Assembly (NCBI GenBank): GCA_014621425.1
Contig: JAANBB010000350.1
Span: forward strand, 1 to 43,966
Source of the DNA: Cylindrodendrum hubeiense
Taxonomy: Eukaryota > Ascomycota > Sordariomycetes > Hypocreales > Nectriaceae
DNA: 43,966 nucleotides
Reading direction: 5' to 3'
The number at the start of each line of letters is the position of its first letter. Within the stretch, counting starts at the first letter, position 1. This document shows, piece after piece, positions 23,613 to 34,290 of the stretch. The translations under genes were made by a program, and so were the position numbers. Under the pieces are notes generated by a model that worked only from the letters and a program-made list of their open reading frames with translations, ran no database searches and was not told the origin of the DNA.

Positions 23613-24715
23613 GGTGGGCGACTTGGGAGTTGTAGGGGTCGACGAGAGAGACGAGGAGGAGTGGCAAGCGCTGAAGACTTGCTACCGGTTGCGGCCGCTG
23701 GGCGAGGGGATGCGACGCGGTGGCCGCGTACGTTGGGGTGACGAGGTGTCGCGTGTGAGGGCGTGCAAGAGACGAAACGATTCCCGTGGGTAGCGGATAG
23801 GGATGACGAGTCGTTTAGCAGGCAATAATTATGTAGAGTCGGACAGGCCTTGAGACGTGAGAGCGGTCGCAAAACGTGGGTACTGTCAAGAAAGGGGAAG
23901 TTGAAGAGATGGTGGGTGAAGAAGAACGCGACGCAACGCCACACAGTAAGGACGATAGTCTCCGTCGGCGCCCTCGAAAGAAGCAAGGCAAGACAAGACA
24001 CGACAAGACAAGGAGAAGTGGTGAGGAGGGATGGCAAAGGGAGGGATGGGTTGGAATGGTTGGAATGGGCTGGACGGGATTGGGTTGAAGAGTGGATTTA
24101 GTTTAGGGGCAGCCTGCAGGGAAGGTCCGGTCGGTACTCCGTGGCCTGTAATCTGTAGCCTGTAGATGATCAGGGCAGTACCGTCCGTACTCGCACTCGG
24201 CGCAGTTGGGAACCTGGGAACCTGGAAACCTGGAAAGTACCTAGTGTGGAGGCGGCAGTGATTTCCCCGAAAAAGAAGGCCAATCTTCCCTAGGGGGTAC
24301 TCTGTTCTCCGTACCTACTCTCCCTACAGATTCGCATTACTTTTCCTCCTCTGGTGCTTCGGTGCTTCGGTGCTTCATTCAGGCGGCCGCTTAGCCCCAG
24401 CCTGTGGCGACGTGGCAACAGCCAGTAGTTAGCTCACTTGCTCACTTGCTCACTTGCCCACTAGCTAATAAGACCCTGAGCCACAGCCCATCTTACCGAT
24501 ACTACCCCCCCAGCACCCCAGCGCCACACTTCCGGGGTTCCATCCGTGCTGTCATCCGTGCTCTCAGCCTGCTGCTATTTTTACCCTGGCCTAACTCGAA
24601 TGAACTCCACCACCCTGCGAGCAAGCAAATTACCCAGCAATGCCGCTGCGTCTCACGTCCCACGTCAACTTCACTCAACGGTTCAGTCTAAGCATGCGCA
24701 CGTGCTCACGCGGCA
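23613..24715. promoter_or_regulatory. Divergent promoter region, Gdt1-like (-) and EEP enzyme (+)
   Basis: About 1.1 kb between two divergently transcribed genes. The left part is AG-rich on the plus strand (CT-rich leader for the minus gene). Short tandem motifs occur: GGAACCT/GGAAACCT near 24210-24235, GGTGCTTC three times at 24353-24376, and GCTCACTT three times at 24432-24455. No gene is supported. Confidence 0.5.
24353..24455. repeat. Two 8-bp tandem repeats (GGTGCTTC x3, GCTCACTT x3)
   Basis: Three direct copies of GGTGCTTC at 24353-24376 and three of GCTCACTT at 24432-24455, in the divergent promoter. They could be polymorphic simple repeats or clustered protein-binding sites; the sequence does not decide. 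Confidence 0.7.
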
Positions 24716-25732
24716 ATGTCTTTTCTGTTGTCGCGTCTTCGCAGGCAATTTCTGTCCTCTTCTTCTCGAATGAAGATTCCTTTGCCGGCCTCGGGTATTA
24801 CACCTGTCTTCCAGGCATGGCACGAGTTTGACTCGTCTGCGCAGCGATGGGCGCCAGTCAACTCCACGCCAGTCAACTCCACCTCCACCTCTGGCTCCGT
24901 GCCCAGCACCCATCAACCGCTCGACACTAACAAGTCGAACCTCGCACTCGTGACTTGGAACATCGACGCAGGCGCGCACTCCCCAAGGGCTCGCATCTCG
25001 TCCGTTTTCTCCCACCTTCTAAGCTTGGATCCAGCTCCCCATGTCATCTTCCTCCAGGAGGTCTCTCGGCCCGCCCTTGCAACCCTCTTAGAGGACCCAC
25101 AGCTGCGGCAGCATTGGTTCTCCAGTGAAGCCGATGCATCAAATTGGGGAGGAAATCTATTTGCAACTATGATTCTCCTGTCCAAATCCCGATTCGGCCA
25201 TCTCAGCCCATTTTCTCCAACTACCATGGGCCTTGGACCGATTTGGAGAGTCAAATATCCCAGTCGGTTTGGGAGAGACGCCCTCTGTTGTGACATTATT
25301 GTTCCCTCGAGCACCTCAGATCAAGCTTCTCACATCCGTCTGGTCAACGTACATCTCGATTCTCTTCCACTCCAACCATCTAGCCGCCCGGAACAGTTGT
25401 CCATCATTGCCTCCATCCTAAGGAGTGCCGGTCGAGGTCTCGTTGCAGGCGATTTTAACCCTGTCCTTCCCGAGGATGAGACTCTAGTTCAAGAAAACGA
25501 CCTCATTGATGCATGGGTAAAAATACACGGTCAAACACCGGGCTTCACCTGGGGGGTTGACGGCAGGCAACGTTTTCCACCAGGGCGATTGGACAAAGTC
25601 GCTGTTATCGGGTTAGAACCAGAGGAAATGGAGGTGATACACCCAGGAATATTTTCAGGATCAAAAGATTGGGGACCAGTTCCATGGAGCGATCATTCTG
25701 GTCTAAGATGCTCCCTGCGGATCCCAGAATAA
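24716..25732 (+). CDS. Endonuclease/exonuclease/phosphatase (EEP) superfamily enzyme
   Basis: Mg2+-dependent phosphoesterase fold shared by tyrosyl-DNA phosphodiesterase 2, APE1, sphingomyelinases and inositol phosphatases. Single exon, 338 aa from 24716. Motifs in the expected order: LVTWNID (~79-85, metal-binding Asn), FLQEV (~111-115, catalytic Glu), LVNVHLDS (~209-216), VAGDFN (~243-248, Asp and Asn) and WSDHSGL (~324-330, Ser-Asp-His). The TWN-ID/LQE/GDFN/SDH set is TDP2-like, so a role in DNA or RNA 5'-phosphotyrosyl or nucleotide phosphodiester cleavage is a reasonable guess, not a proven one. The first ~18 residues (MSFLLSRLRRQFLSSSSR) are basic and Ser-rich, like a mitochondrial presequence. 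Translation from the second ATG (24770) would give a 320-aa form without it. Confidence 0.85.
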   Translation: MSFLLSRLRRQFLSSSSRMKIPLPASGITPVFQAWHEFDSSAQRWAPVNSTPVNSTSTSGSVPSTHQPLDTNKSNLALVTWNIDAGAHSPRARISSVFSHLLSLDPAPHVIFLQEVSRPALATLLEDPQLRQHWFSSEADASNWGGNLFATMILLSKSRFGHLSPFSPTTMGLGPIWRVKYPSRFGRDALCCDIIVPSSTSDQASHIRLVNVHLDSLPLQPSSRPEQLSIIASILRSAGRGLVAGDFNPVLPEDETLVQENDLIDAWVKIHGQTPGFTWGVDGRQRFPPGRLDKVAVIGLEPEEMEVIHPGIFSGSKDWGPVPWSDHSGLRCSLRIPE

Positions 25733-28072
25733 ACACGGTCTGGCCCCTCATAGCATGCTCCAACTCAACCGTCACTCCCCACTTAGTCTTATCTTTCACA
25801 TATGGGGTTCCCATATGGGGATGGTTGACGTGATATCAAACCTCGCGTGAGAGAAGGCGTTGATGTTAGCCACGTAAGCCCGATCCTCTTGGTCGACGTT
25901 ATTTCAAAGGAGATCGGCTTGGGGGAACAGACACGAAAAATCGATATTTGGTCACTCCGCATGACAATATTGTGAACATGGACGTAGTCACCCCTGCGCC
26001 GACGAGCCGAACGCAACATAAGATGTGGAGGCGTTTCTAGAGGAACAAGAATATAGTCACAGCCCACATCGAAAAATCCCACAGTCTAATTGCTGCTCAA
26101 AGCTATCCGTTGGTCCTACGCTGATAGACCGCCGTCGAAGCCCTGGCAGTTTTCTAAATTTAGGAATCTTAGTCTCGGCATTTGGGGGTTTCAAGTTGTT
26201 TTTCAATATCATAACATTAACCAAAGTCATATGTTGGTTACAAACACAAACAAAGCCAGCACTTAGTCAGTGCCAGGAGATCAAAATACGATAGAGTTAT
26301 TGTGCATTTACCTTCGATTTCAGCCCTCATCCTAAACCTTTCTGTCCCTGAGCATACTGTCCGAAATTCAGAATAAGGTTAAGCGTTGGGATTGTTGTGA
26401 TGAACGGTATTAGAATACTCGATACTAGGGAATAATAAATACGAGGAACTGCAAAGTATGAGAAAATCTAAATATCAAGCAGGGGTTGGTATTTATTCCC
26501 CCTACGTTTTTTTTCTTTAATCCAACTTTACTTTTCAGTCAGAAGATGAGACTCCCTTTCGGCTAAAACGACCTTGGTGATGTAGCTTGACTGCTCATTT
26601 TAAACCACCACCAAGCGCGTATTCTACACGTCCATAAAAAGTCTGGAGAATGTAGTTGAATGTGACTAGCCCATAACTTCGATTCTAAAACGGAAGATGC
26701 TGCGCCGTGTTGTGTCACAACCCCATCCATCCACCCATCTTCCCTTGAACCGAACCTCAGGCTGTTAATCAAGGCCAAGAATATTGTATTCGTGTTTTCG
26801 AATTGACGATCTTAATTCAAAAGGATACAAGCGGCGATTTAATGTCACAATACTTGTCCTCCACGCCTCTAAATGAAATACTCCCATCCCCAAGGCCAGA
26901 GCTACTTGGCTTTAGTTTCCATTTACTCTATTAGCCCCAACCTCGTATTCTTGACGATATCACTAGACGACAATATTTGGGGGCTCAGGAAACGATGCAC
27001 AAAGGCAGATCACTGTGGCCTGTGCATTTATGTGCAAGAAGAGGGTTTGATTTACTACCACTTCTGGGCCAGGCTGGAGACCGGGCAGGGCTCAGGCCTA
27101 AGGCACCTCTTCTGGGTGCCTGAACTCCGCAGCCTCGTGTATATCTGGAACGCCAAGGCACGCCCTCCACGCATCAAGAAAGCTGGTCTCATTCGCCAAG
27201 TTCACTACACATTTCCCGTGTCCCCCGAAGTACAATGATCATGCCGAGATGCTAAGAATAGCACATATCTATGCGTTATGACTGCGTGACACTGCGACTA
27301 AGTTCATTTGGTCTATCTAGGGATAATATAGAAGCTCTATCTGACGAGCTCTAAACCTAATCATTATGCTTAAGAAATTCTTGATTTTACATTCCAGTTG
27401 TGTCTCCCAGACCAGGGAACTTGAAGCAGAAACATGGTGGGAAAGGGTACGACTTCTCTCCCAGGTCTATCAGCTGGTCAACATTGTGCCAGTCTAAGCC
27501 GCTCTCAGAACCAGGCTGAGAAGTGGGACGAGACACGAGGCCGGCTGAAAGTACCGTACAGTACGTAGACGAAAAGGTACCAGAAAGCATATGCATGAGA
27601 GTGGGCTTGTCTTACTATCGGATGCAGTACAAACGCCCCAGTTCTCAAAATCAGGCTGCCGGGGATTGTCCGCTTGCCCCCTCACCGATGTCTGATCGAC
27701 GATGGCCTTCCCCCACCATATGCAGCCACCCAGCCTGATACCCATGGGCTCATGCAGGCGCTTTATGACAGAAGCCCAACATGCGGCATTGCATACACCT
27801 ACATCATGGCCCGCTGATCACCGGATCCGATCATATTCGGAAGAGGCCCCGTCAACTGGTCGGTGTGAGGCTAGTCAAGTCGGTGCGACGCGTCTTGAGG
27901 TCCCCGAACTCCCCATGTAGCCCACCTTGCTGATTTCTCGACCCCTTTGCCTCTGCACGCATCTGTAGTTCTTAAATTGGGCTCATCCAATCTCATCTCC
28001 CACTCTTGCACCATCAACCCGGTTACAACAATCCTCCCCAGCCCACTCTGTGACCGATCCCCTGTCGCCAGG
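25733..28072. other. AT-richer gene-poor stretch
   Basis: No supported gene in 2.3 kb. A 121-codon plus frame at 26873-27238 has no start context or motif I recognise, and overlapping frames exist on the other strand. A short palindromic stretch, CATATGGGGTTCCCATATG, lies near 25799. The base composition drops compared with flanking housekeeping genes. No terminal inverted repeats or transposase motifs were seen. Confidence 0.35.
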
Positions 28073-28894
28073 ATGCATCGGAGTCAGCGTGGTCCCAAGC
28101 CCGTCAAGATGGACGTATGTATAGCCCACCCAAGTTGTCCCCCTTCCATCGATCCTTGTTCCTGACAGCATTCGTTTCTTCCTCTTTAGTCGCAAACTCG
28201 CAGTGATCGAGCGAGAGATAATCAACGCAAGTCCAGAGAGAGAAAAAGAGACCACGTGCGGGACCTTCAGTCCAGAGCTGAGGCTTACGAGCTCGAAGGA
28301 GTGAGAGCTTCGTACGAGGTTCAAAAGCGTGCCAGGATGGTTTCCGAGGAGAACAGACTGCTCCACATTCTCTGCGACAAACACAATATATCCACTGAAT
28401 CCATCGTATCCGACTTGGACGATAGTGAATCCACGCAACCTGCTCGAGGCTTAGTGCCATTCATGCCCTACTATGGTCCAAGCCGGGCCATCTACGAACT
28501 GAAGCAGGCCATGGAGCCTCGGAGAACAAGCCTCCCACTGAGAACCAGAATTCAACCTGATCCCAGTGTTCCGACTCCGAGTACCACCAACCCGCCTTGG
28601 CCGCCATCGCAGCCCCCTTACCAGGAACATTCCTTTCCACATCTTCCTGTCCCCCTCCCTCTCTTAAACGATAATCCAGCACTGGGTAATCCATTTCCAC
28701 CGCCGACGATCCCTTTGCAGGCCCCTCATATTTTCTCTGGAGCTCCAATGCCACGGATCTATGAGTATCAGCAGTACCCGGTCCAACAGCAAGGCTCTTA
28801 TGAACCACCGATGCATAGTGTCGGTTCATCAATGAATAACAGCCTTCCCCAGCAGCACTACCAGAATCTGGCTGTCCGTAGCGCTGCGACCTGA
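28073..28894 (+). CDS. Small bZIP transcription factor
   Basis: Predicted nuclear sequence-specific DNA-binding protein. Two exons: 28073-28114 and 28190-28894, separated by a 75-bp intron (GTATGT donor, CTTTAG acceptor), phase 0, 248 aa. The basic region begins right after the junction: RDNQRKSRERKRDHVRDLQ, matching the NxxxSRxRK-type bZIP signature with Asn and Arg contacts. A heptad-like segment follows (AEAYELEG...YEVQKRARMVSEENRLLHIL), giving a short leucine/valine zipper to about residue 85. The ~160-residue C-terminus is Pro/Gln-rich (PPWPPSQPPYQEHSF, VQQQGSYEPP), as in activation regions. Exon 1 is short, and the ATG at 28073 was picked because its frame and donor join the basic region exactly. 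It lies in the gene-poor accessory stretch; its targets are unknown. Confidence 0.8.
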
Positions 28895-29370
28895 AGGTTA
28901 TTAATGGGCTTTGGCAAAATAGTTGGACATAAGAAATGAACGCAATATAATTCGTTTGAATTGTTTTCTCAGCCTTGCATTGCACAAACCATTAATCCAT
29001 TTGTCAAAGGGAGTATAATGGACCATTATAGCACTACGCATTAGCGGCTATGCGACACCATTATTCATGTGTCAATTACTTAGAAACTGATTCCGCAGGC
29101 TAGTGCATTCCGCCCCGTGCCACCCTGTCTGACATCCACAAGGAGCTTCATGTCCTAAAATGCAAATATTTATTGCAATAGTAATTTGAGTTGACGAGGA
29201 AGTGGTATATTTGATGGTACAGGCAGTAGTTGTATTTAGCTGGACTACTGAGTGTTCATATCAAAGGTCGAATTCATACTTCTAATAGGGTTCATGAAGT
29301 GAAGTTTCCAGACAGCACGGATGCGATCGCCCAAATGTCTCCCTTCTCAGCCGACGCCCCTTCTCTAAGT
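28895..29370. other. Convergent intergenic region
   Basis: AT-rich 3' region shared by the bZIP gene (+) and the CorA-like gene (-). It contains short palindromic stretches such as ATAATGGACCATTAT near 29015. No gene is seen. Confidence 0.45.
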
Positions 29371-31089
29371 CTAGTTCCGCCTCTCTCGCCTGATCCACCA
29401 AGCCCAACCAGCAAGAACACTTATTGTTAGTAGTACAGAGACGACACAATAAAGCCAAATCAAATCGGAGACACGACGGCCCTCTTGTTCAAAGCTGAAG
29501 AAAGATGTGCTGAAAAAAGTCTTATATGAGTTAGCAGCGCCACTCTTTGGCAAGGGTGTTTGGAGATTATACCGCCACAAAGGTCGCTGGTAGGAAAGCA
29601 AGCGTAACCCAGGCTATTGCTCTCATGTCAGAGCTGTCACGAATTGTTGCCTCAGTCGTTTTTAGATTTAAGGCATTATCCCGCTGCCCCATCAGATTGA
29701 AGCACTAGAGACGGTTAGTACACCGCGTCATCTTTTCTCAGGTAAAGACCTAAAAGGTTCAATCACTGACAGCTTGCATCTGTGCTTCTGCTCTCTTTGC
29801 AAGGTAGACACTTCGAGATCTGTTGTTGCCACACCACATTTTCATGGCTGAGATTTTCATCCGAATGGAATTAGCAGAAACGGCCGAAAGTTTCCCATTA
29901 TTGTCGGGTTCACAGAGAGCTGCGTTCAATCCCTGAAGCCAGTCGAGAAGGTCCTCATTGATGAGACACTTGGCTTCAAACATGGCGCAGTCTGATACGA
30001 TGGAGGTCAAATTGCCTGGGGCAGTCTCGAACGCAACGTCCTTGTCGTTTCGTTGCTCCCAGACTTTCTCGCCATAAGCATAGTACTGGAGCTTTTCGTA
30101 GTATCTCTTGCCGTGATAGTTCTTGTGGGTTCCTAGTCTTCTCTCTACTGCGTAAAGGGAGTCTCTAATGGAGGCCAGAGTCTCTGCAGTTCCCTCTATT
30201 CTCTTTTCCATCAAAATGAGCGGTACAAGAAGAGGATGCCAGGCAATTGATCTTAGCATCTGTAATCGCGTGAGAAGATGCTTCACGTCGGTTTTGTGGA
30301 GCATATGCGCCACGACATTCGTTGCTCTTGTTGTTGGAGAGTAGGCAACGGATAGAGTGAAATTAGCAAGATTTGAGTCCCACCTCTCCGGTTTCAAGAT
30401 GAACCCTGTGAGCCAGATATTTAGCAGAGAAAAGCATCATCCCAATTTCGAGCCCAACCTTTCAAGTCCCCTTCCATGGCGACCTCAAACCAACTAGGAG
30501 GCGTCTCCATATCCTCATCATCCACGAATGAGTTCGGGAGGTGCAGCAAGTCTAAGTGGTGTTGAAATCCTTTCCACGAAAAGGGAGGCCCCTTTTCATC
30601 TTCGGTGTTGAAGGGTAGAATCCTGTCAAGGTTAGATTTCAACAGATCCGTACCATTTTCTTTCTGCTTTCATCTTCAATGAAAATGGGTCAAGGTCTTA
30701 CGCTAATCTGAGAATACCCCGGGGTCCACCGGCTCTGGGAAGCTGTCAAGGGTTGAGTACACCAGCTAAAGTTAGGAAATGAGGGTCATCAGCGGTTGCG
30801 TACTTCAATTAACCCAGAAAGATCCGGCCAGTCTTCGACCCCATTTGAACCGAGTGACGTAGAGATGTACTCGGTGTCATCTCCATCCTGCAGTGAAAAT
30901 GTCAGAAATTTACCTTGCTCAGCTAGAATCAATTGTTCTTACATAAAGTTCCGTTATCTCAACTATTCTTGCATCAGCCGAGCCAACAAACCGGCCTAGG
31001 AAAGTATCCTTTTTGGAAGCGACATTGAACTTCTCTACCCAAGGCTTAACACCTCCGGTAACTGAGAGAGGTGGCCTCCTTGTCGACAT
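29371..31089 (-). CDS. CorA-like two-TM membrane protein (fungal subfamily)
   Basis: A seven-exon model assembled by hand: 31089-30943, 30887-30804, 30742-30702, 30622-30459, 30405-29771, 29704-29573, 29520-29371 (450 aa). All junctions are GT-AG and keep frame. The soluble N-terminal part contains PRGILRLAILPFNTEDE and VAHMLHKTDVKHLLTRLQML. The C-terminus has the CorA-like layout: NLMGQRDNALNLKTTEATIR and DSSDMRAIAWVTLAFLPATF, with TM1 running to VATFFSTSFF, then a short loop and TM2 (LIWLYCVVSVLLTISVLAGW), ending RRERRN. The Gly-Met-Asn selectivity motif of true Mg2+ channels is absent, as is usual in this fungal group, so Mg2+ transport is doubtful. The weakest junction is 30458-30406: donor GTTGGG is poor, and the removed frame reads like conserved protein, so a frameshift is an alternative. 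Similar domains are often fused to ankyrin repeats in fungi; here an ankyrin gene lies directly upstream on the same strand. Confidence 0.72.
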
Positions 31090-31938
31090 TTCTCGGAAGG
31101 TTTATCATCCGCTTAAAGGCGGATCAAGAAGTCAAGAAGCCAAGACCAGATTGATCAATAAAATTGGTCTACGGAAAAGCGAAAGATGCAAACCAGTGAA
31201 GACTTGGCGGAAGGTGGGAGATTTAAACCAACCAACAGCAAACATGGATTTTATTACTCCGTCGTCGCGCTTAGGCGAGAAGGCATAGACACGTGGCAGT
31301 GCATTGGTTAGCCAATTTGGTTGGCAGTTTCTCCTACCTGCATGATGGCTGTGGCCAGGGTTCTGCACGGGCGGCTAAAGTTATGAATTTCCTTCTCAAA
31401 TAAAGTAGAACCTAAAGAAGAATTCGAGTATCTAATTAGAAATTATCAACAACAGAAAAGTAACTCATAGGGCTAGTGATAATATCGACTTCCCTCAAAT
31501 TATCGGGTTTATAGCTGCAGCTTCGGGTTCGGAGTAGAAGTCTAACCACCGCCCAAAACAAAACAAGGGCGTTGTCCCAGATGTGGGGGCCAACATGGTG
31601 CCTCCTGGGATCCTCAGCCAGGGCTCGGCAAAAACTCAGCCCAATCTTAGTCGCTCGGCAGGAACTCAGAGTCTACTCAGCTTAAACACCAGGAACTCGG
31701 CTGGAAACGGAAATGGATTCAGCGTGCTGGAGTTGCGCACCCGAGTACTTTGGCAGTCTCATATCTCCAACCACCTAAGTTCCAAAAAACACATTTATAC
31801 TTCACGAGTGATACAAGACAGTAGGATAGTATTCATCTCATAGGTCTCACTGCCTGGTCTTATCTTATGTAAAGCCGTTCATTATCATCATATTATATGT
31901 TCTTAATCATCCAGGGCCGAAACACCAACCCAAAACTG
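31090..31938. other. Intergenic region between ankyrin and CorA-like genes
   Basis: About 850 bp holding the CorA-like promoter (right of 31090) and the ankyrin gene 3' end. 31600-31700 has a loose CTCGGC/AACTCAG repetition. No gene is supported. Confidence 0.45.
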
Positions 31939-33756
31939 CTACTCTCTCACGTAATTGGAATCGTCTAAAGCTCCAAGCATGGACTTCCATATCCAGTGCT
32001 GACCAGTACTTGGGTTCTTTTCAATCCAAATATCCTGGGCTGACTTTCCTTCCGAGTTTTTGACTGTCGGATCTGCACCAGCATCCAAGAGGATGTTCTT
32101 CATAGATGCCAACTCATTTCGTGCAATGATTCCTTCAGCTGCAGCAGTAACCAGTATCATGAGAGGCGTGAAACCGGCGTCAGTGCGGCTGTTAACGTCT
32201 TCGGAGGCACCCTTGTCGATAAGGAATTTCAACATGACCGGGTCATGGTTATAACAGGCGAAATGGAGTGGTGTGCCACCAGAACAGAGCGAGTTTTGGG
32301 CGCCACATTTTTGTTTGGCATGTATGTTGGCCCCGTTTCGTACCAACATGACCAGCATTCGCTGCCGCAACGTCCTTACCGCTCTCATAGAAACTAACCG
32401 GGCAAGAGGTGTCATTCCATCCTTATCAAGAGCGTCGATGTCAAGCATTCCAGGCGCTGATCCTGTGGTGATTGCGTGGAGACGCTCTGCAGGCTCGGAA
32501 GGGTCTTTATCAGCTGTCTCTATGATGGTGTGTATCGGAGAAACTCCTGCAGCGGAGAGGGCGTTGACGTCGGCACCGTGCTTCAGCAAGACCTTGATGA
32601 TTCCTCGAGCGCTAGCAGCTAATCCCATGCGACACGCATACATCAATGGAGTATCACCGTGACTGTCTGGGACATTCGGGTCAACTCCAAGCTCAAGAAA
32701 ATGCTTTAAGGCCGGCAGGCCTGCTAATTGCGCCATTCGGTGATAGCTTCCCACCCAAGCAGGGTTGGATAAGAAAAGGTGGATTGGTTGGCGCGTTATC
32801 CAACCCAGGTTGTGAGGCGCATTTAGTCGATTGTTGGCATCTGCCCCATTGTTGAGCATGAAAATTAGCACCTTGAACATATTATACCCTGGTGGTTGTA
32901 GCAAGAGGTGATTGAGTATCGTTGCAGTTCCAACTATGTCATTGATCCCAGCCCCGTACTCCAGAAGGAGGGAAACAATTTCCATTTTAGCATCAACATC
33001 GACCTTCCACCCTCCCACAAAAGAGGTATCGAAAATCAGGCGCATCAATGCCGTTGCTGGTTCCCCTGGAGGTCCCCTTTCTGAAGATCCAGTCTCCGTC
33101 ACAAGGTTAGGGTTGCATCCAAGATCTAAAAGACACTTGATACTACTCAGTGTTCCTCTCGAAGATACTTGGTACAGAAGGGGAGGCATAGCTTGTGGTC
33201 CGAGAGCATGGATCGAACTTCCATGGCCAACAAGGGCCCGCACTGTAGCTTCATCATAGGCGAAATGGATTGGACGCAGACCGGTGGTGGTAGTCGCTTC
33301 CACGTCGGCTCCATACTCAACGAGGAAGTTGATGGCATTAGTACGACCATAACGAGCCGCTTGGTGCATTGCTGGCATCCCGAAGGGATTTAGCTGGTAA
33401 AAGGGATGTGGATGTTCATGGCCTGGAATTGGCGTATTGATCCATGGTCCTCTTTCCTCCAATGCGACGATATTCTTCATAGTGGCCACGCTTCCTTGAC
33501 TGGCTGCCCATGCCAATATCAGGCCTCGAAATCGTTCGTTGAAAACTCCAGGAGACTTCTCATCCCCTTCCTTCGCAACATCATATAAACTCAGGGGCAA
33601 CTTGAGGTACAGGACGAGGGTGATTTGCTCGTAGTGTTGGCGGTTGGTGAGCGCCCAATTGGCAACTGAGCTGAATGGCAAGTATTTTGCGATCTCAGCG
33701 AGGATATCAAAAGGTAAATCGCAGGGTTTCATCGCGATGTAAATGGTTGTTTGCAT
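31939..33756 (-). CDS. F-box/ankyrin-repeat protein
   Basis: Intronless, 605 aa. The N-terminus carries an F-box-like helix set (LPFDILAEIAKYLPFSSVAN through ALTNRQHYEQI, ~14-45), expected to bind Skp1 in an SCF ubiquitin ligase. From ~128 onwards come about nine or ten ankyrin repeats of varying quality: MHQAARYGRTNAINFLVEYG, KCLLDLGCNPNLV, VSLLLEYGAGIND, LKHFLELGVDPNVPDSHGDT, KVLLKHGADVNALSAAGVSP, GGTPLHFACYNHDPVMLKFL, LLDAGADPTVKNSEGKSA. These would form the substrate-binding solenoid. The combination suggests a substrate receptor, but the target is unknown. An alternative start eight codons in (33732, MKPCDLPFD) sits immediately before the F-box and is equally plausible. Such expanded, lineage-specific ankyrin genes are typical of accessory regions in filamentous fungi. 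It shares strand with the CorA-like gene downstream. Confidence 0.85.
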   Translation of the reverse strand: MQTTIYIAMKPCDLPFDILAEIAKYLPFSSVANWALTNRQHYEQITLVLYLKLPLSLYDVAKEGDEKSPGVFNERFRGLILAWAASQGSVATMKNIVALEERGPWINTPIPGHEHPHPFYQLNPFGMPAMHQAARYGRTNAINFLVEYGADVEATTTTGLRPIHFAYDEATVRALVGHGSSIHALGPQAMPPLLYQVSSRGTLSSIKCLLDLGCNPNLVTETGSSERGPPGEPATALMRLIFDTSFVGGWKVDVDAKMEIVSLLLEYGAGINDIVGTATILNHLLLQPPGYNMFKVLIFMLNNGADANNRLNAPHNLGWITRQPIHLFLSNPAWVGSYHRMAQLAGLPALKHFLELGVDPNVPDSHGDTPLMYACRMGLAASARGIIKVLLKHGADVNALSAAGVSPIHTIIETADKDPSEPAERLHAITTGSAPGMLDIDALDKDGMTPLARLVSMRAVRTLRQRMLVMLVRNGANIHAKQKCGAQNSLCSGGTPLHFACYNHDPVMLKFLIDKGASEDVNSRTDAGFTPLMILVTAAAEGIIARNELASMKNILLDAGADPTVKNSEGKSAQDIWIEKNPSTGQHWIWKSMLGALDDSNYVRE

Positions 33757-34264
33757 CCACTCGATATAGTAGGTAAGGGAATATGTTCACTATTTAAAAC
33801 TCGAATCTTTCCAAGCTCAGCTCATCCACTCTCTAATAGTGGCGGAGTTTTTATTTGTCGTTCCACAGCTACTATGTAAGCTTGAATGTCAATCCTTGTC
33901 TAGCTCTGACTCATTTGAAGGATGACCATACCTCATTTGTGGATGATCATAAATCGAGGCACAGGGGACGGTGAGTCAGGGAAGTGTGCGTCATATTCAT
34001 TCAGCTTTAGGTTAACTAGGTGGCTTAATGTCGGAGGCTGCCGCGTCAGTGTCGATCGTGCCAAGTGCGCCGGGCGCTAAAAGTAGGTGTCAAGTGCGCT
34101 GTAAATTAGGTACAAGGCACGCTGAGTATTTACTTATCCAGGCATCGAGAACGTCTCGGCCGTGTTTCAGTGCCCCGGCCCGGAGGCGGTTCCATGCGCA
34201 AGAGACGAGAGTGACGACCATCGGAGTCGGACCTGGTTGGCCGCCTTCACGATTGCTTCTTGAG

Positions 34265-34290
34265 CTTGCTTCTCGTGCTTGCTTCTCGTG
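34265..34290. repeat. 13-bp direct tandem repeat
   Basis: Two perfect adjacent copies of CTTGCTTCTCGTG, followed by looser TTGTTTCTCGC/TTGCTTCTCTTG echoes to about 34332. Confidence 0.75.

Noticed and set aside
26873..27238. Plus-strand frame of 121 codons in the AT-richer stretch
   Set aside because: No recognisable motif, no neighbouring exons and a compositionally mixed frame; could not be supported.
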